From positions 2,861,152 to 2,925,151 of the forward strand of contig NW_006763133.1 in assembly GCF_000264905.1 (NCBI RefSeq): DNA of 64,000 bases, given 5' to 3'. This document shows positions 15,034-29,926 of the stretch, in pieces. Numbering within the stretch: position 1 is the stretch's first letter; each line of letters begins with the position of its first letter. The notes beneath the pieces were generated by a model that ran no database searches, was not told where the DNA came from, and was given only the letters and a program-made list of their open reading frames with translations. The DNA comes from Stereum hirsutum FP-91666 SS1. Its lineage: Eukaryota > Basidiomycota > Agaricomycetes > Russulales > Stereaceae. Position numbers and translations under genes: made by a program.

Positions 15034-16046
15034 TCATACATCAATCCAGTACCCAGCCCGCTTACCCGCGACACGAGAATGGATAACACGCTTCACGGGC
15101 TCCCGCTTCGCGGCGACGCTACTTGCTGCAGCACCAGCGGCGGATGTACTTGTACTGGAACCCGAGTTGCCAACGGCAACACATGAGCCGAAGGGGCCAG
15201 CGAGAGCTTGGTTTCTGCAGCGAACGAGGCACGCGTCTCCATTGGGGCCACCAGTGCAGTTGGCACCACTTTGAGGAAGAGCCGTATAGAATCAATACAC
15301 GAATGAGCGTGGTAAGAGATGAACATACGCTGGTATCTGAGCGACGAGATCGAAGTCCTTTGCGGCGGCAAGGCTGAGGCCTGCCACACCTGGGACATTG
15401 GTCGTCACATCCATCTGGACAAAGTCGGCTCCTGTACCGTCTGCAGAGCATTCACAAGTATACGGGCTATAATAATCAAATAGATTGAGCGACAGTGAGA
15501 AATCCTGAAAGACAATGAGATAAGAGGAGATACACTTACCCAGCGCCGTCCTGGTTGACCTGGTGGAGGGTCATTTGCACGGATCCGTCTGCGCCCGCGG
15601 TTGGTAGACCAGCGGCTGAAGCATCTAGATATCGTGAACAGCGAACTAATAAGTATGTATATTCACCATGAGATAGGTCGGTGAGAATACAGACTAGCCA
15701 ATTGTGTCGCGACGTCGTTGTTTCCTCCAGCCTTCGTACGGCCGCAAACGCCTGTAGTGCCTGCCTGGATCTCTTTGTCTCGAATAACACTGGTGTCTTG
15801 CTCGAATGGCTTGGGAAGAGCACCGTTACGAGGTGTAGACGCGAGAATACCGAACCTGTATATCAAGAGAGACGAAGAATAAGTCACAGAAACCCACGGC
15901 CATGTAGTAGTTCGAACAGTAGCAACTTACCCGGCTGCCTGAACGCCATTCGCACCGGAGACGCCAGTGATAGTACCGTGTCCGAGTGCAGGAGCGACAA
16001 GAGAAGATAAAAGGGCCAAGGAGGCGAGGAGGGTTTTGGAGTACAT
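15034..16046 (-). CDS. Egh16-like secreted protein
   Basis: Exons on the minus strand are 16046-15931, 15855-15695, 15624-15540, 15466-15329 and 15268-15034, giving 244 residues. The first 21-22 residues form a signal peptide ending near ALG, directly followed by HGTITGVSGANG, the start of the mature protein. TGVCGRTKAGG and the Cys-rich GANCTGGPNGDACLVRCRNQ segment match the Egh16/gas1 family (DUF3129), described from appressoria and infection stages of fungi but also present in saprotrophs. A Ser/Thr/Ala-rich linker and a basic tail (KREPVKRV) follow, which could be a processing site for the Kex2 encoded nearby. The molecular function of the family is not known. Confidence 0.88.
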
Positions 16047-17808
16047 CTGATCGAGTGGGTATAGCAGAGGGAAAGGTAAAAGGTGTCAGAAAAGAACGAA
16101 GGACAAAATGCAGACTAGCTGGTGAAGGACAACAAAGAATGGGCTCCAGGCAGATGAATGGACGAATACGAAGGGGAACCTGTCCCTAGAGTGCTGCAAA
16201 GGAAGGCGAGTGCGAAGGCTAGGGAAGCAGGACATGGTGAATGACGGGCTCTTATAGCATTCCCGCATGATACTTCCATGCAGTTTCCTGACAGCACCCG
16301 TTGGGCATAGAGAACATAGTACTGGCAGTGGTCACTGCCAGGATATCAGATCAAACGGTTTGGGACGGCATAGAACACTACGAGAATACGGTTACCATAG
16401 CTATGAGTTCCGCATGCAGTTGTAGGAAGCCTCAGAAGGTAAATATGAGCTCTGACCGTGTTCCTATCAAGCATGGCCGGACTTCGTGCGACAAGGCAGG
16501 CTATCCAATGGACCCGAAGCTTGTTCAGGGTAGCGACGTAAGCACTGACAAGTCGTATGCTATCTCCATCAGACAAGGAGCGGGTCAGGAAGGGGTTACA
16601 AGATGCAACTGCACGCGGGTCAAAGCAACTGTTGACAACTTCTTCCAGGTTCCCTTTCTATCAGCTTGTTGCGTCAGGCTTCGAACCACGGGCAGGATCG
16701 TCACCGACTGTACCCGATGGAGAGGCAAATGTGCTGGAGGACCATTGTCTCTTGTCATCGCAACCATCCTTCGTCCAACACCGTGTCCTACATCTGTTCG
16801 TAACATATAAGTTTCCTGAGTCGTAGTGAAGGATAACTGTCGAGGTTGTATGAATGACGCGTGTCCGTCGAGGTTGTGTGAGTTACTGTGAGTTAGGGTT
16901 GTCGCCGTTCTAATCGTCGCCAAGCACAGCCCGCTCTCTGCTTCCGTGCCCTGCCATACTGCGACAAGAGTCTTAATCTTCTAGATGCTCTCGCCGAATG
17001 GAAGGCACCTGCGACAGTTCAGTTATGTGAGAATTATTTTCAGAAGATCTGGTGGGACGTACTTACCATTGCGTCTGAATCTCTGCTGAAGCTCTGAAGA
17101 ATGTAAATGGGGGAAGCTCGTTACCACATGAGGATGGGTCTAGATGTGCCGCGGACTAGGTATAGAGTTCGTACAAACCTAACGAGGACCGCGTCCCGGA
17201 TGGCACCAGGGGCAGGAGAAGGCGTTTAGCGTACGTGCGGGAGCAGATCGCCCAGGATGACTCCAGTCGCGCTTGCTTCCTATTCTACAATCTATCAGCA
17301 AAGAGACGGATCAAGACATATTGCTGACAGTTGCCATCGCTGCGAGGAGCACAGCTATCATACCACATCCATACCTCCAGTCAATCTATGAGAGCCACAA
17401 GCGGGAAGAGGCACCTTCCAAGCCATTACAATCAACACCGAGTGCACCGTGAGCCCCGAGCATTGGTTATTGTCGTACAGCATATGCCTCAACTTGGCCC
17501 CATCTCCGACGATGTCTCTGAGGTTGAAGGTTGAAACCTAAGAATAGCGAACAGGGGGACCGGGTGCACAAATGCTCGTGGATCCCATACAACGACTGTC
17601 TTGTGTGAGGTCAGCATCTGGAGACTATTGGTTCGCAACACCCTATTGTCTTGTCGTACGATGCTGCAGTTTATTCCCGTCGCCACCTTAAAATTACATC
17701 TGTGTATGAAGCCCACCGATTAGTGAAGAGTCGTTCCAAGGAGAAACCTGATGAATATTTTGTCAAGTATTAACTTACACATTGTAGTGAGATACACTTC
17801 TCTGGAAA
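16047..17808. other. 1.76-kb region without a recognised gene
   Basis: Lies between the 5' side of the Egh16-like gene and the 3' end of TAP42. The longest open frame (16301-16810, +) encodes a Cys/Arg-rich peptide without family features and is probably chance. A direct repeat of GTCGAGGTTGT occurs near 16839 and 16866. No tRNA or transposon ends were seen. It may hold a long promoter or an unannotated noncoding transcript. Confidence 0.4.
16251..16256 (-). promoter_or_regulatory. TATA-like box upstream of the Egh16-like gene
   Basis: TATAAG on the minus strand about 205 bp before the start codon. The distance would imply a 5' UTR of about 170 nt. Motif and position only. Confidence 0.35.
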
Positions 17809-19323
17809 CTATCCACGGTTCATAGTATTTCCTGCACCCCGAGGGTTTTCATCCGTGTACCTCGCCCAGTTCTCATCCTTTTGCCTTTGCTCCTCTTCCT
17901 TGTCTCGACCAAACGCAGTCCCATCCTGTTCAGAGTCAAGCGCCAGCTGTTCCGATGTCGTGGGCTTTGCTGCAGATGCAGCGCTAGGCATCGTAAACAA
18001 TAACCATCAGACACGTTCATTTAAACGAGAAATGGAAGTAGAATACGCACCCACCACCGGTGATAATATTGCCTCTCCGTTGCTCCTCCTCGAGGTAATC
18101 GTCGATAGTCATGGTAGGCAATCGATGATCCGCCTGGAAGACTTGGCTTTGCAGACGAGCTCGGTCGGCTGCTCCCGCGGGAAGAATTGTGAACGGCCGA
18201 AGAGGCTGTGGATCATTGGGAGAAAAGCAACCATCGATGAGAGGCAATATAAAGGAGACTTGAAAGGATATCTCTTACCTTGCCCTGAGGATCCAAGATC
18301 GGGCCACCTGCAGCACCTAAACGTCCGCTGGGCCTGTCGAGCTTCCAGTCCACCTCATTCTCCGGCTTGGATTTCTGATCGTCTGGTTCTTGGGGAGATT
18401 CAGGCGGGGCATTCCGTAGAAGCTCGAGCTCGAGGCTTATACTCTCGAGCTGGGAGTGAGCTTGTGCATAGGTGAGCCTCAGGAGGAGCAGCGTTGCTTC
18501 ACGAAGAATATCGTCGGTGTCTGTATCTTTGTCATCCTCGTCTGTATCGGGCGTCAAAGGCGAAGGAAGAAGGGATGCGATCAGGTCAAAGTCTGTCGGC
18601 GAGGAGTCGGAGGGGGGTAGGAGATTCCGGCGTTTGCGAATTGCCTGCATCGAGAATGATAAGCTCAGTCACACCCATGGCGCAAAAAATGGGTCTGCAA
18701 ACCAACATTGAACTTGCTTGAAAATAATACACACCTCAATTTTGGCCCGTATTTCCTTTTCCTGCTTGTACTGCTTGATCTTGGTCTCTCTCCGTTTCGC
18801 TGCGTCCGCTACAGAGGACGGCCGTCTCGCGTACAATTCACGTTCGTCCTCTGGTATTACCTCGTAAAGCTCGAGATCAGACAAGAAGAGCCTATAGTCA
18901 CGCTGGGATCAGGGACGGACGCTGGTGTCAGTGACAAGAGCCGCAAGAAACTGTCGGCGATGGGCCACACCACATACCTCAGCATCAAGTAGTTTCTTGA
19001 ACCGAACATCTCGTTCAGAGGCCCTCGAGCGCCCTTCTAATTCTGCGACAGTAAACGGAACCAGGAGATACACAAGATTTCGAGTCGATATGTCTTCTAG
19101 TGTTTCGTTCGCGCTGAAAAGAGCAAGTTCTGCAACCCGTGTGCGCACATCCTTCAAGTCTTTCAGAGCAGAGTCAACAAGTTCCTGTAAATGAGGATTA
19201 GAAATCGGTCCAGACATTAGCCACCATGCTGCTCACTTGTGTTGCATCCTCAATCGTTGGTAAGTCTGTAGCTTTGGACGCAGCCAACAGTGCGCGGTGA
19301 AAGAGAGAGGAGAGAGTGGCCAT
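17809..19323 (-). CDS. TAP42: PP2A-associated protein Tap42/alpha4
   Basis: Six exons on the minus strand: 19323-19237, 19184-18978, 18902-18735, 18644-18279, 18205-18051 and 17983-17809, giving 385 residues. The N-terminal helical repeat part contains LVYLLVPFTVAEL and the RFKKLLDAE helix. The middle has the charged KRRETKIKQYKQEKEI helix. The C-terminus has LPTMTIDDYLEEEQRRGNII and ends in DENPRGAGNTMNRG, hallmarks of the alpha4/Tap42 family. Tap42 binds PP2A-type catalytic subunits downstream of TORC1. One splice acceptor (18902) was chosen because it keeps the frame into the DYRLFLSDLELYE segment. The gene shares a 173-bp divergent promoter with POT1. Confidence 0.95.
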
Positions 19324-19496
19324 GACGTTTTGGGCCACGCTCTCCCACGCACGCGTTTACGGGTCTCTCGGAGTTCTCCGTTTCTAGACGCGTCGCGACG
19401 TGACGGAACGCGTCTTGTTGATTGTCCCCAACAATACCGTTGCAACCTCGCTGTACTTGGTCTTTGCCTCTTCTATCCTTCCCCAAACTTCAAGAC
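19324..19496. promoter_or_regulatory. Divergent TAP42/POT1 promoter with three ACGCGT boxes
   Basis: ACGCGT (MluI cell-cycle box, bound in ascomycetes by MBF) occurs at 19351-19356, 19388-19393 and 19408-19413 within 173 bp. Chance expectation for a palindromic hexamer is about one per 4 kb. The sequence match is direct; the regulator is inferred. Confidence 0.6.
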
Positions 19497-22400
19497 ATGA
19501 AGCGCCAAGCAGCGGCCGACCCAGGTCCATCCACGAAACGCCGCAAACTTGATCCAAATGGATTGTTCATGTACAGACGGCGCTTCGCTGAACTGAGAAA
19601 CGACGACGCCGCCGGGTTTCTTACCGGACGAGTGATCAATGTTCTCTCCAAAATGAAATGCTTTAAGCTGGAGCTCTCAGGTGATCAGTCCTCTGTCAAC
19701 AGACAGGTCTACGTAGACATGGGTTCGCAGGGAAAGGAGCCATGGACTCGCAATATCAATATCGCCGTTGACGACGAGATCGACCTCTCTCTCAAAGGCG
19801 TAGAGGTTCAGAAAGCAAAGAAGGTGATAGGGCTACGGTACATGAAGGGTATAACCTTCAAGCTCTTGAAGCGATCGGGAACTCCGCTCGCTTCTCCCAA
19901 GATTATCAACACTTGGCCGGGCCCCAGTAAGCCATACCTTTTCTTCATACTAGCTCTCGCTAACGCCAGTTAAGAGCCTATAATACCGCAGCAGCAGAAG
20001 CAGCAGCAGCCACCACTACCACCGAAACGGGATCCCGATAGCTGGTTCTCATCCTCCGAGCCGGCAGACGACTTAGAGGACCGGTCTGATCCTGGCAGCG
20101 AGGAATCTGAAGCTGACGCCACAGCTGTTGATATAATACTCAGCTCTGAAGCACCTTTCGACAACTCGCCCGGTCACTCCTCTCGATCAGCGACCCTCGC
20201 CGGCTCATCACCAGCACAGAAACTGTCCCAGTCCTCACTCACCAATCAACTCATTGCTGTTTCCCTCGACTCGCCCACCCACCTTGATAGCGTCGAACCT
20301 CAGAAGTCCGTAGCCCAATCTGTGCTCAAGCCGTCCAAGAAGAAACGCCGACGAGCCGAAAGACTGCAAACTGTCGACTCACATCAAGCCCACGCTCCCC
20401 CGGTCACTGCTGCTGCCGCCGATCCCAGCAGTGCGGATTCTGTCAGGGCTCCACCACCCGCTGCGGGTCAGGTCATAAACATCGGAAGCGTCAGAGCAGG
20501 CGAGACAAGCAATGATGCTGTAAATCAGCGAAAGCTGTCCGCTGGGCCGCCATCGACAGCTTCCGAGGCCTCCGGAAGTACTCCCCTGCCTGCGAGCGAA
20601 AGGTCTGCTGTCTTTGACGAGACCGATCTGTTGCCAAAAGTTGTTTTAAAAACGGAAGGCGTAAGTCTTCCTGTGTCTGTCGCTTTTAACATACTAAGCC
20701 AAGGGATAACAGAGAGATTATGTTTCATTAGAACATGTTCAGTCCATGCATAAAGGGTCCTTCCTTTCTGTCATCGGCGTCGTGACCGGCAGCCAGGACG
20801 TCACTACTGCCAAAGGAGGCGGTGAGTATGGTTTTCTTGCATGAACCCGTTGCGGTAAAATCGCAATCTCATTTGTTTCCCAGATCTCACTAAGTCAATA
20901 ACCCTTATGGACAAGTCAAACTTCAAGACTCACGGAGAATATTTCGCCCCTTCGGGCGCTGGATTCAAGGTCAATTTCTTCACGCGGGAGCATTCTGCGT
21001 GGCTCCCTCCTTGCAAGGTCGGAGACGTTGTGTTGCTTCGAGACTTGAAAGTCGGTTTCAGTCATTTAATCCACGCCCGTATGAGTATTAACATTCTCTC
21101 CCTCTTTTTTCACTCTTAGGTAGTTGACTTCAACGAAATTAAAATGGCGACGGGCTACCCTAATACGCCTCATTGGGCCATCTACGACTCCACTGGTAAT
21201 CCTACGCACGGCGATCTGACCGGAGTGCCTAGGTCCGCTTCTTCCGGGGACAAGACATACTCGCCGTTCTGGCACCCAAGGCCGGCTGAACTTCAGTGTT
21301 GCGCCGAGTTGTCCAAGTGGTGGAAGGCGGTCGAGGAGGAGAGAAAGAGGAGACAGGGGCCTATTACGCAGATCGCCGTTCCACGGGAGAGGAAGAATAA
21401 GACGAGGGAGCATCGACTGATTTGCGACGCGGACCCTGATATGGAACCGCAGGGATTCTTCAATTGTACGGTTGAGGTGCGTGCCGTCCCATAACCCTTG
21501 AAGTCCATGTCTTGAGTAAGATCTTGTTTGCATATAGATCTTGAACGTCTACGAAAACGGATCGAACTACAGCGTCTATGTCACGGACTATACCGCCAAA
21601 GCAGGAATGTTCCAGCCCACCGAGAGCTGGTGCCCTCCCAATCTATCCGACAAGGTTCTCCAGATTGAAATGTACGGTGAGGCCGCTGTTCAACTTGGTC
21701 ATCGTTTGAAAGCCGGGCAGTATTGGAAGTTTTCGAATACGAGGATGAAAGTAAGCCGCAGGGATTGTATTGAGGGGAGTTTTAGGGAGGCGGGTAAAGC
21801 GGAGCAGTTGGACGAGACTGACGTCGCAGAGGATCCGGAGTTGAAGGCTTTGTTGGAGTAGGTGCTTACAAGCTTCTGGCTTCTGAAAATTGCTCACAGT
21901 CCTCTATAGACGGAAGAAGAAGTGGAAAGAGACGAACGTAAGTCCGAATACGTTCGAACATCAGCTTTTTGAGGATGTCGGCCTGGAGCATTTCAACGCG
22001 ACTGTTGAGGTAAGACGATCATCAAGTCTATCACTGTCAATCTTTCGTTGACCATCCTTGGCGTTGCGTTTAGGTCCTCCATAGCCAATTTGACTCGAGA
22101 GGGTTCTCAACGATCTACGTGACCGACTACACCAAACGAGACGATCTTCTTCCTCCTCCACCCGCTGGGTGGACCAAGAATCTCGATGGCATGATCGTCA
22201 AGATAGACCTACGGGATGGCCAGAGTAACCACGCGAAATATCTTCCTGCTGGAACTTTTTGTCTTATCAAGAACCTGAAGTTGAGGAAGTCCCATGTGAA
22301 CGACCGGAAAACCACGGGTTTGGCTGGACTGCTTGCGGGGAACGACAGGCTCATCTATAAGTTCAACGAGAAGCATGCGAAGGACGATGAATCTTTGGAG

Positions 22401-23171
22401 CTTTTGAGGTATGTTTTGATCCTGTTCGTGCTTCATCTCTGTCTGAGCGTTCCCTTTCCTTCCGGCAGACGTAAAGAGGAATGGAGTGAGAGTTTGGAGA
22501 CCAATAATATTAGGCGAGCGAGTGCAACCGCACAACCTCAGACTAAGACAGGCTCTTCCAAGCGTATTGATGCCGGCACCATCAAGAAGCTTAAGAGTAT
22601 CGAGAAGTCTCCTGCTCTTTTCACCGTTAGAGCTCGCGTCGTCAAGATAGCGCCCTCACCAGTAGAACACTGCGTCTGGAAGTTTTGCAATGGTTGTCAC
22701 AAACGGTCCGTTTTTTTTTGTTCGCTGTCTTGATGCTCTTATTCACTGATAGTTCATCTTCATAGAATATCAGCCGACGACAATGCGTGTAGTTTTTGCA
22801 GTCGTATGGAGCCTGGCACACCTATGACGTTCGTCTACGCTCTGAAATTCCTGCTGCAAGATGAAGAAGGCGACCTTCTCGACGTTCAGGTTGACCAGAA
22901 AGTGCGTTCAATCTCTTCTTCTGCTCATCGATGTCTCTGACCTGGTCGCATGATACAGTTTGAGCCCTTGAAAGACTTTCCACCGTGCGACTTGTGGGAG
23001 AATTCAGAGGTCGGTGAAGATCTACGCAGTCGGTTGAGGCCGTATGCTGGAGACTTGTTGGAGGCTTCGGGTGGGGTGCTTCCCAATGAACGGCTGAACA
23101 CAGAGTTCGAAACTTTGACGGTGGAACGGTATATTAATCAGAACGGGAAGAACCTCCATCGCCTGCGGTGA
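19497..23171 (+). CDS. POT1: Telomere single-strand binding protein Pot1
   Basis: Eleven exons: 19497-19926, 19975-20660, 20743-20821, 20884-21050, 21120-21476, 21538-21857, 21910-22009, 22074-22408, 22469-22705, 22766-22901 and 22959-23171, giving 1019 residues. The Telo_bind OB fold is around residues 375-460 (SFLSVIGVVTGSQDV, then WLPPCKVGDVVLLRDLKV, then the GYPNTPHWAIYD loop). A second OB region has two internal VYVTDYT segments. A C-terminal zinc knuckle with two Cys pairs (CNGCHKRISADDNACSFC) matches the Pot1 C-terminal domain that binds TPP1/Tpz1. An extra N-terminal domain of about 140 residues and a Q/P/S-rich linker of about 230 residues precede the Telo_bind fold. Confidence 0.88.
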
Positions 23172-23455
23172 AATGGTTGCAGACATTTCGTGTATTAAAT
23201 TTATTGTATATGTCTTATTTGTTCATACTTGGATATATACGTTTTGAATGTGCATGATTTCCCTCCGCACTGCTGGCTGGATTCTATGTTTGCGTTCACG
23301 AATCGCCACATACTGCAAGCTCTGAAGGTGCCACCCACGCCGCCACGTGGACCGTAAATCCCGGTAACTGAGGCGCAACTCAAGTCCTCTCTCCTCTCAG
23401 TCCCATCACCGTTCCTCTTCAGAGGGCACAACGCTCTCTTCTCTTCTCGTCCGCC

Positions 23456-26451
23456 ATGAGACTACCGTTATCTCTTGTCTTCGCTCTTTTCGCATACGAC
23501 GCTCTCTTCGTCACCGCACGGCCACAGAAGCGCACGTACAACACACACGACTACTATGTCCTCGAACACAATCCGCTAGCTGGTGCCTCGCTGGCCGAAG
23601 CCGCCACCGAACTCGGCCTCGAAGTCGTCGAACGTCTGGGTGATCTCCAAAACCTCTGGGTCGTGCGCACTCTCAAGTCAAATTCTGAGTCGGACCGTGT
23701 GCTCGATAACCTACAAACACTTCACCAACGCGCATCTTCCCCGCTCCACTCTCGTTCAGAACATTCACATCAGGCTCGTCGTATAGCATCTTCGGTGAAG
23801 TACCTTGAACGGCAAGAACTTCGACAACGAGCAAAACGTGGGCCTATACCTACGCCACAGGACGATGACTCTTCGGACGAGAGCAAGCCGTCAGCCGCAG
23901 ATGTGGTCGCAGAACGTTTGGGAATCGAAGACCCTATGTTCCCGCAGCAGTGGCATCTGGTGAACAACGAGTACGAGCAGAATATGATGAATGTATCAAT
24001 GCTGTGGGAAATGGGTATCACGGGCGAGGGCGTCATTTCGACATTGGTGGATGACGGGCTAGACTATACCAGCGATGATCTAGCAGACAACTTTGTTCGT
24101 CCATTTCTTTCTCTTATGAATCATATCATGAGGTTCGAACCATTTGTTGTGTTCAGTGGGCTGCTGGTTCGTATGATTTCAACGACCATGAAGAGCTTCC
24201 GACCCCGAAACTCTTCGACGACCACCACGGGACGCGGTGCGCCGGTCAAATCGGAGCTGTGAAGAACACCGTGTGCGGCATGGGCATTGCCTACAACTCC
24301 AAAATCTCTGGCGTTCGCATTCTTTCTGGCCCTATCTCGGACATCGACGAGGCTTCGTCACTCAACTACGGTTATGAGGACTCCTCCATCTTCAGTTGCA
24401 GTTGGGGTCCACCGGACGACGGTCGGTCCATGGAAGCACCTGGCTATCTCATTCAACGTGCGATGCTTAATGGGGTGGAGAACGGTCGTGGTGGGAAGGG
24501 GTCTATTTTCGTATTTGCGAGTGGCAATGGAGCCTCTTCTGGCGATCAATGCAACTTCGACGGATACACGAACAGCATCTACTCTGTCACTGTCGCCGCT
24601 GTTGATTACAAGGGTCTTCACCCGCCATACTCGGAGTCATGCGCGGCGAACATGGTGGTGGCTTTCAGCTCTGGTAGTGGCAATCATATCGTGAGTTCCA
24701 TGTTCCCTCCACACTCGAGTGCCAAGCCTTAACTCATATAACTCTCAGGTTACTACGGATGTGGGCAAGGACAAGTGCGCGACCACCCACGGCGGCACTT
24801 CCGCAGCCGCTCCAAACGCGGTCGGCGTATTCGCTCTCGCTCTCGGTGTCAGGTGTGTTTCGTTTCATGTTGTGATTGATAGGCTTCCTGGCGGCTGATA
24901 CGATCATACTCTTCAGACCCGACCTCACATGGCGCGACATCCAACATCTCTGCGTTCGTACGGCAGATAAGATCAACCCTGAGGATCCAGACTGGGAAGA
25001 CACCGCCGCCGGACGACCGTTCTCCTACAAGTACGGGTTTGGGTCGCTCAATGGCTACGAGTTCGTCACCGCGGCGCAGAACTGGGAACTTGTCAAGCCA
25101 CAGGCGTGGTTGGAGATTCCTGCGGTTCAGATCGCGGAAGGGACGTGCGATGAGGATGGGAGTATGAGTGGAGGAGAGCTCATTGTTCCTGGAGGATTGC
25201 AAAGCACGATCACTGTCACGAAGGAGATGATGGACCAGCATAATTTGGAGACGCTGGAGCATATTACTGTTCGCGTGTGGATCACACATACGCGGAGAGG
25301 CGATGTCGAGGTCGAGATTGTCAGTCCGAACGGTGTCAAGAGCGTGTTGGCTGCGCGGAGACGTGGTGACGCTGACAAGGATGGCTACCCGGGATGGAGG
25401 TTCATGTCTGTCAAACATTGGTGAGTAGTTCTTTCACCACAGATCAATACATTTGCATTGTGCATAACATTCTTGACTGACTTTGCCCTGAAGGGATGAA
25501 AACCCTATCGGTGATTGGACCATCCGTGTCTCCGACATCGGTACTGAGAACCACTCTGGCAACTTCCTCGGCTGGCAATTGTCCCTCTTCGGCGCCACCA
25601 TCGACCCCTCTCTCGCCCAAACATACCAGATCGGATTATTCGACCACACACTCCCAACAGTACAGCAAGAGACCCCCACTGAAGGCAGCGACCCGACCGC
25701 AACCAAGACGTACGCCAAACCGACCGAACATCTTCCAGGCGACCACGGAACCGCCGAAGGCGAGGCAACCCAACCCGCGTTCCCAAATCCTACTAGTGCC
25801 GGCGACACACCCACGACCGAACCGAACGACGTCGCAGAGGAAACGAACACCACACCTTCCGACGCATCGCCCACATCGACACCTTCATCGTCCATGACGC
25901 CCACAGCAGACGAAGGCTGGTTCTCCGATATGGGCAACCTCGTCTCTGACAAGAGGTGGTTCTTCGGTGCTCTCGGCGCTGTGGCCATCTTCGGAATCTC
26001 GATGGGCGTGTTCTTCTGGAGACGAGCGGCTCGGAGACGTAGGGCTGCGTATGCGTCGTTACCTGCGGGCGACGACGTAGCTATGAGTTCTCTAGCAAGG
26101 GGTGGTGGGTCTGGGGCTGGAGGAGGGAGGGGGACGAAGGAGCTGTATGATGCGTTTGGGGAGGTGTCGGATGATGAGGATGAGTATGCGGATGAGAATA
26201 CGGGGTTGAGGGACGCGCGGGAGAGGGCGGTCGGAGAGGGCTTGGGGTTCCATTCTGGGTTTTTGGACGATGAGGAGGGGCCGTCGAGGACGGGGACGCC
26301 GGCGTATAAGGACGAGCCGGATGAGCAGGAGCGGGTGGAGAAGCAGCTGCAACTGCAGAGGCCTGGGCATGGCGAGAGGGATAGTCCGGATGGGAGCGGG
26401 AGTGGGAGTAGTTGGGAGCATGCGTCCGAGAGCCTGAGACGGACGGACTGA
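23456..26451 (+). CDS. KEX2: Kexin-type prohormone convertase
   Basis: Exons 23456-24094, 24157-24690, 24749-24852, 24917-25420 and 25494-26451 encode 912 residues. There is a signal peptide at 1-22 and a propeptide ending at Lys127-Arg128 (RAKR), the autocleavage site. The subtilisin-like catalytic domain has Asp199 (VDDGLDY), His237 (HHGTRCAG), oxyanion Asn337 (FASGNG) and Ser409 (GGTSAAAP). A P domain with a WHITHTRRGD-like strand follows. A Thr/Pro-rich stalk precedes one transmembrane segment at about 748-770 and a long acidic cytosolic tail. The enzyme cleaves after Lys-Arg and Arg-Arg in the late Golgi, maturing secreted proteins and mating pheromones. Confidence 0.98.
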
Positions 26452-26728
26452 TTAGGGACGGTTGGGCTGTTGACTGGGACGGTTTATAGTATTGGATATA
26501 CATTTGTTTTGTTTGTCGTTATTTAAATAATCATTTGATTCGGTGTTCGTTTTAGGAGGAGTCAACGTCGCTTTTGAGGACGTGGAGAATAATCACGGAT
26601 TTCTGGCACTGGCTAGGATGGGAACAAATGGTATTACTGGCTACATATAGACACCCTGAAACAAAACGCGTAGTACAAGAAAGCAAGACAGCAGACAGCG
26701 AAGAAATAAGACGAATGAAGCGGAAGCC

Positions 26729-29545
<2,817 letters not shown>

Positions 29546-29926
29546 AGCTCAAGAGCGCGAGATGCAAAGCCGATGGCAGTGGAAGACGAACGCGTCTCTT
29601 CGAGCCTGAGAAAGCTCGACGCGTCAAGTCACAGGTGTCACACCGCGCCTTGACCGCGCCGACTCTCTGTCTTCTCAACCATCGACTACGTCCCTCCGCA
29701 ACTCCACTGTTTCATTCTCGTCACGGCACCCTTTTGTATTTCGGTCAGCCCGTTGCTCGCCGCACAGTCATCTCAGTTCTGTCTCCTCCTTTCTCTACAG
29801 CCTTTCGGACAGCCCTTGCTCGTCGCTCTCGGCCAACTCAGTTCTCTCTCCTTCGAGTCCTTGATCTACTAGAGTCCATATTCTTAACCCTATCTATTGA
29901 CTCTCGGCTAGTTTGGAATATCTTCA
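29546..29926. promoter_or_regulatory. Divergent MCM7/DNMT1 promoter with two ACGCGT boxes
   Basis: ACGCGT occurs at 29590-29595 and 29619-29624, 45 and 74 bp upstream of the MCM7 start codon. The half nearer the methyltransferase gene has TCTCTC-rich pyrimidine stretches. No TATA box was seen. Confidence 0.55.

Noticed and set aside
16301..16810. 169-codon open frame on the + strand in the gap after the Egh16-like gene
   Set aside because: Composition is random (many Cys, Arg and stop-adjacent codons), no splice partner, no domain.
24849..25418. 189-codon minus-strand open frame
   Set aside because: Antisense to the KEX2 catalytic/P-domain exon; no independent support.
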